NCBI RefSeq assembly: GCF_030503435.1
Contig: NZ_JAUKPO010000006.1
Coordinates: forward strand, 248,001-312,000
From: Rhodocytophaga aerolata
GTDB taxonomy: Bacteria > Bacteroidota > Bacteroidia > Cytophagales > 172606-1
DNA length: 64,000 bases
Direction: 5' to 3'
In this document: piece after piece, positions 63,915 to 64,000 of the stretch
Numbering within the stretch: the stretch's first letter is position 1
Layout of the letters: the number at the start of each line of letters is the position of its first letter
Program-made: the position numbers and the translations under genes
Notes under the pieces: generated by a model
What the model was told of the DNA's origin: nothing
The model's database searches: none
Seen by the model: only the letters and a program-made list of their open reading frames with translations

Positions 63915-63951
63915 AAAAAGGCTACCATAATTTACATGGTAGCCTTTTTAT
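63915..63951. terminator. Bidirectional terminator
   Basis: AAAAAGGCTACCAT-N7-ATGGTAGCCTTTTT, perfect stem with A-run and T-run, between the lipoprotein gene and the right-edge leftward reading frame. Confidence 0.85.
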
Positions 63952-63955
63952 TTTA

Positions 63956-64000
63956 TTACGTCTGCAAAACGCCTACATTGTACCTTTTTTCAATAGGTGC
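63956..64000 (-). CDS. Possible C-terminal end of a leftward gene (partial)
   Basis: The minus strand from the right edge reads APIEKRYNVGVLQT then TAA, directly before a bidirectional terminator. Only this frame is open to the edge. The 14 residues are too few to identify the product. Confidence 0.35.
   Translation of the reverse strand, partial: APIEKRYNVGVLQT

Overview
The window reads as a chromosomal segment of a Bacteroidota bacterium, most likely order Cytophagales. The evidence is a TonB receptor followed by a DUF4249 lipoprotein, DUF3078, choice-of-anchor L and YfiR (DUF4154) proteins, a truncated large secreted protein of the WYFGN type, few Shine-Dalgarno sequences, and promoters of the TTTG-N19-22-TAnnTTTG form. 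Nothing looks like a phage, insertion sequence, CRISPR array or rRNA operon. Most genes are short housekeeping or envelope units separated by clear bidirectional terminators.

Layout. 1-3.9 kb: end of a secreted giant protein, a two-domain aspartyl protease with PDZ, L28 and ornithine aminotransferase. 4-6.8 kb: a zinc-ribbon / small membrane / SPFH-GYF trio like the Bacillus YdjGHI membrane-stress module. 6.9-8.8 kb: four unrecognised genes around a divergent control region. 8.9-12.2 kb: vanadium haloperoxidase-like lipoprotein, outer-membrane barrel and a small membrane protein. 12.5-20.6 kb: STAS-like protein, PIN-PhoH, tandem YfiR genes, prfA with a beta-helix lipoprotein, and an omega-amidase next to a methionine/glutamine-type transaminase. 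21-26.4 kb: TonB receptor, DUF4249 and Kelch lipoprotein operon. 26.6-31.6 kb: SDR, lactonase, membrane LytTR regulator, serine hydrolase. 31.6-36.9 kb: galU with a GHMP kinase resembling plant glucuronokinase, App1-like, DUF3078 and DUF2625 proteins. 37-46 kb: dnaX, MscS channel, DUF2721, DUF2383, peroxiredoxin, pyrC, tRNA-His, an OmpA-type protein and a pRiA4b ORF-3 protein. 46.6-51.8 kb: asnS, rpoN, a PAP2-like membrane protein and a GNAT. 51.9-58.4 kb: cystathionine beta-synthase and an arsenic-detoxification set (arsR, arsN2, arsM, arsO) with trxB and a histidine phosphatase among them. 58.6-64 kb: clpB, an XRE/membrane-protein operon, a transglutaminase-like protein and a lipocalin-like lipoprotein.

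The clearest working groups are the arsenic set, which methylates and chemically modifies arsenicals and has two matching ArsR-type operators; the SPFH membrane trio; the sugar-1-phosphate pair (GHMP kinase plus GalU); and the TonB-receptor triad. The best candidates for something undescribed are the four-gene cassette at 6.9-8.8 kb, the bacterial glucuronokinase-like kinase beside GalU, and a tRNA-His whose acceptor stem has two unpaired positions. All functional calls come from reading motifs by eye; no database search was run.
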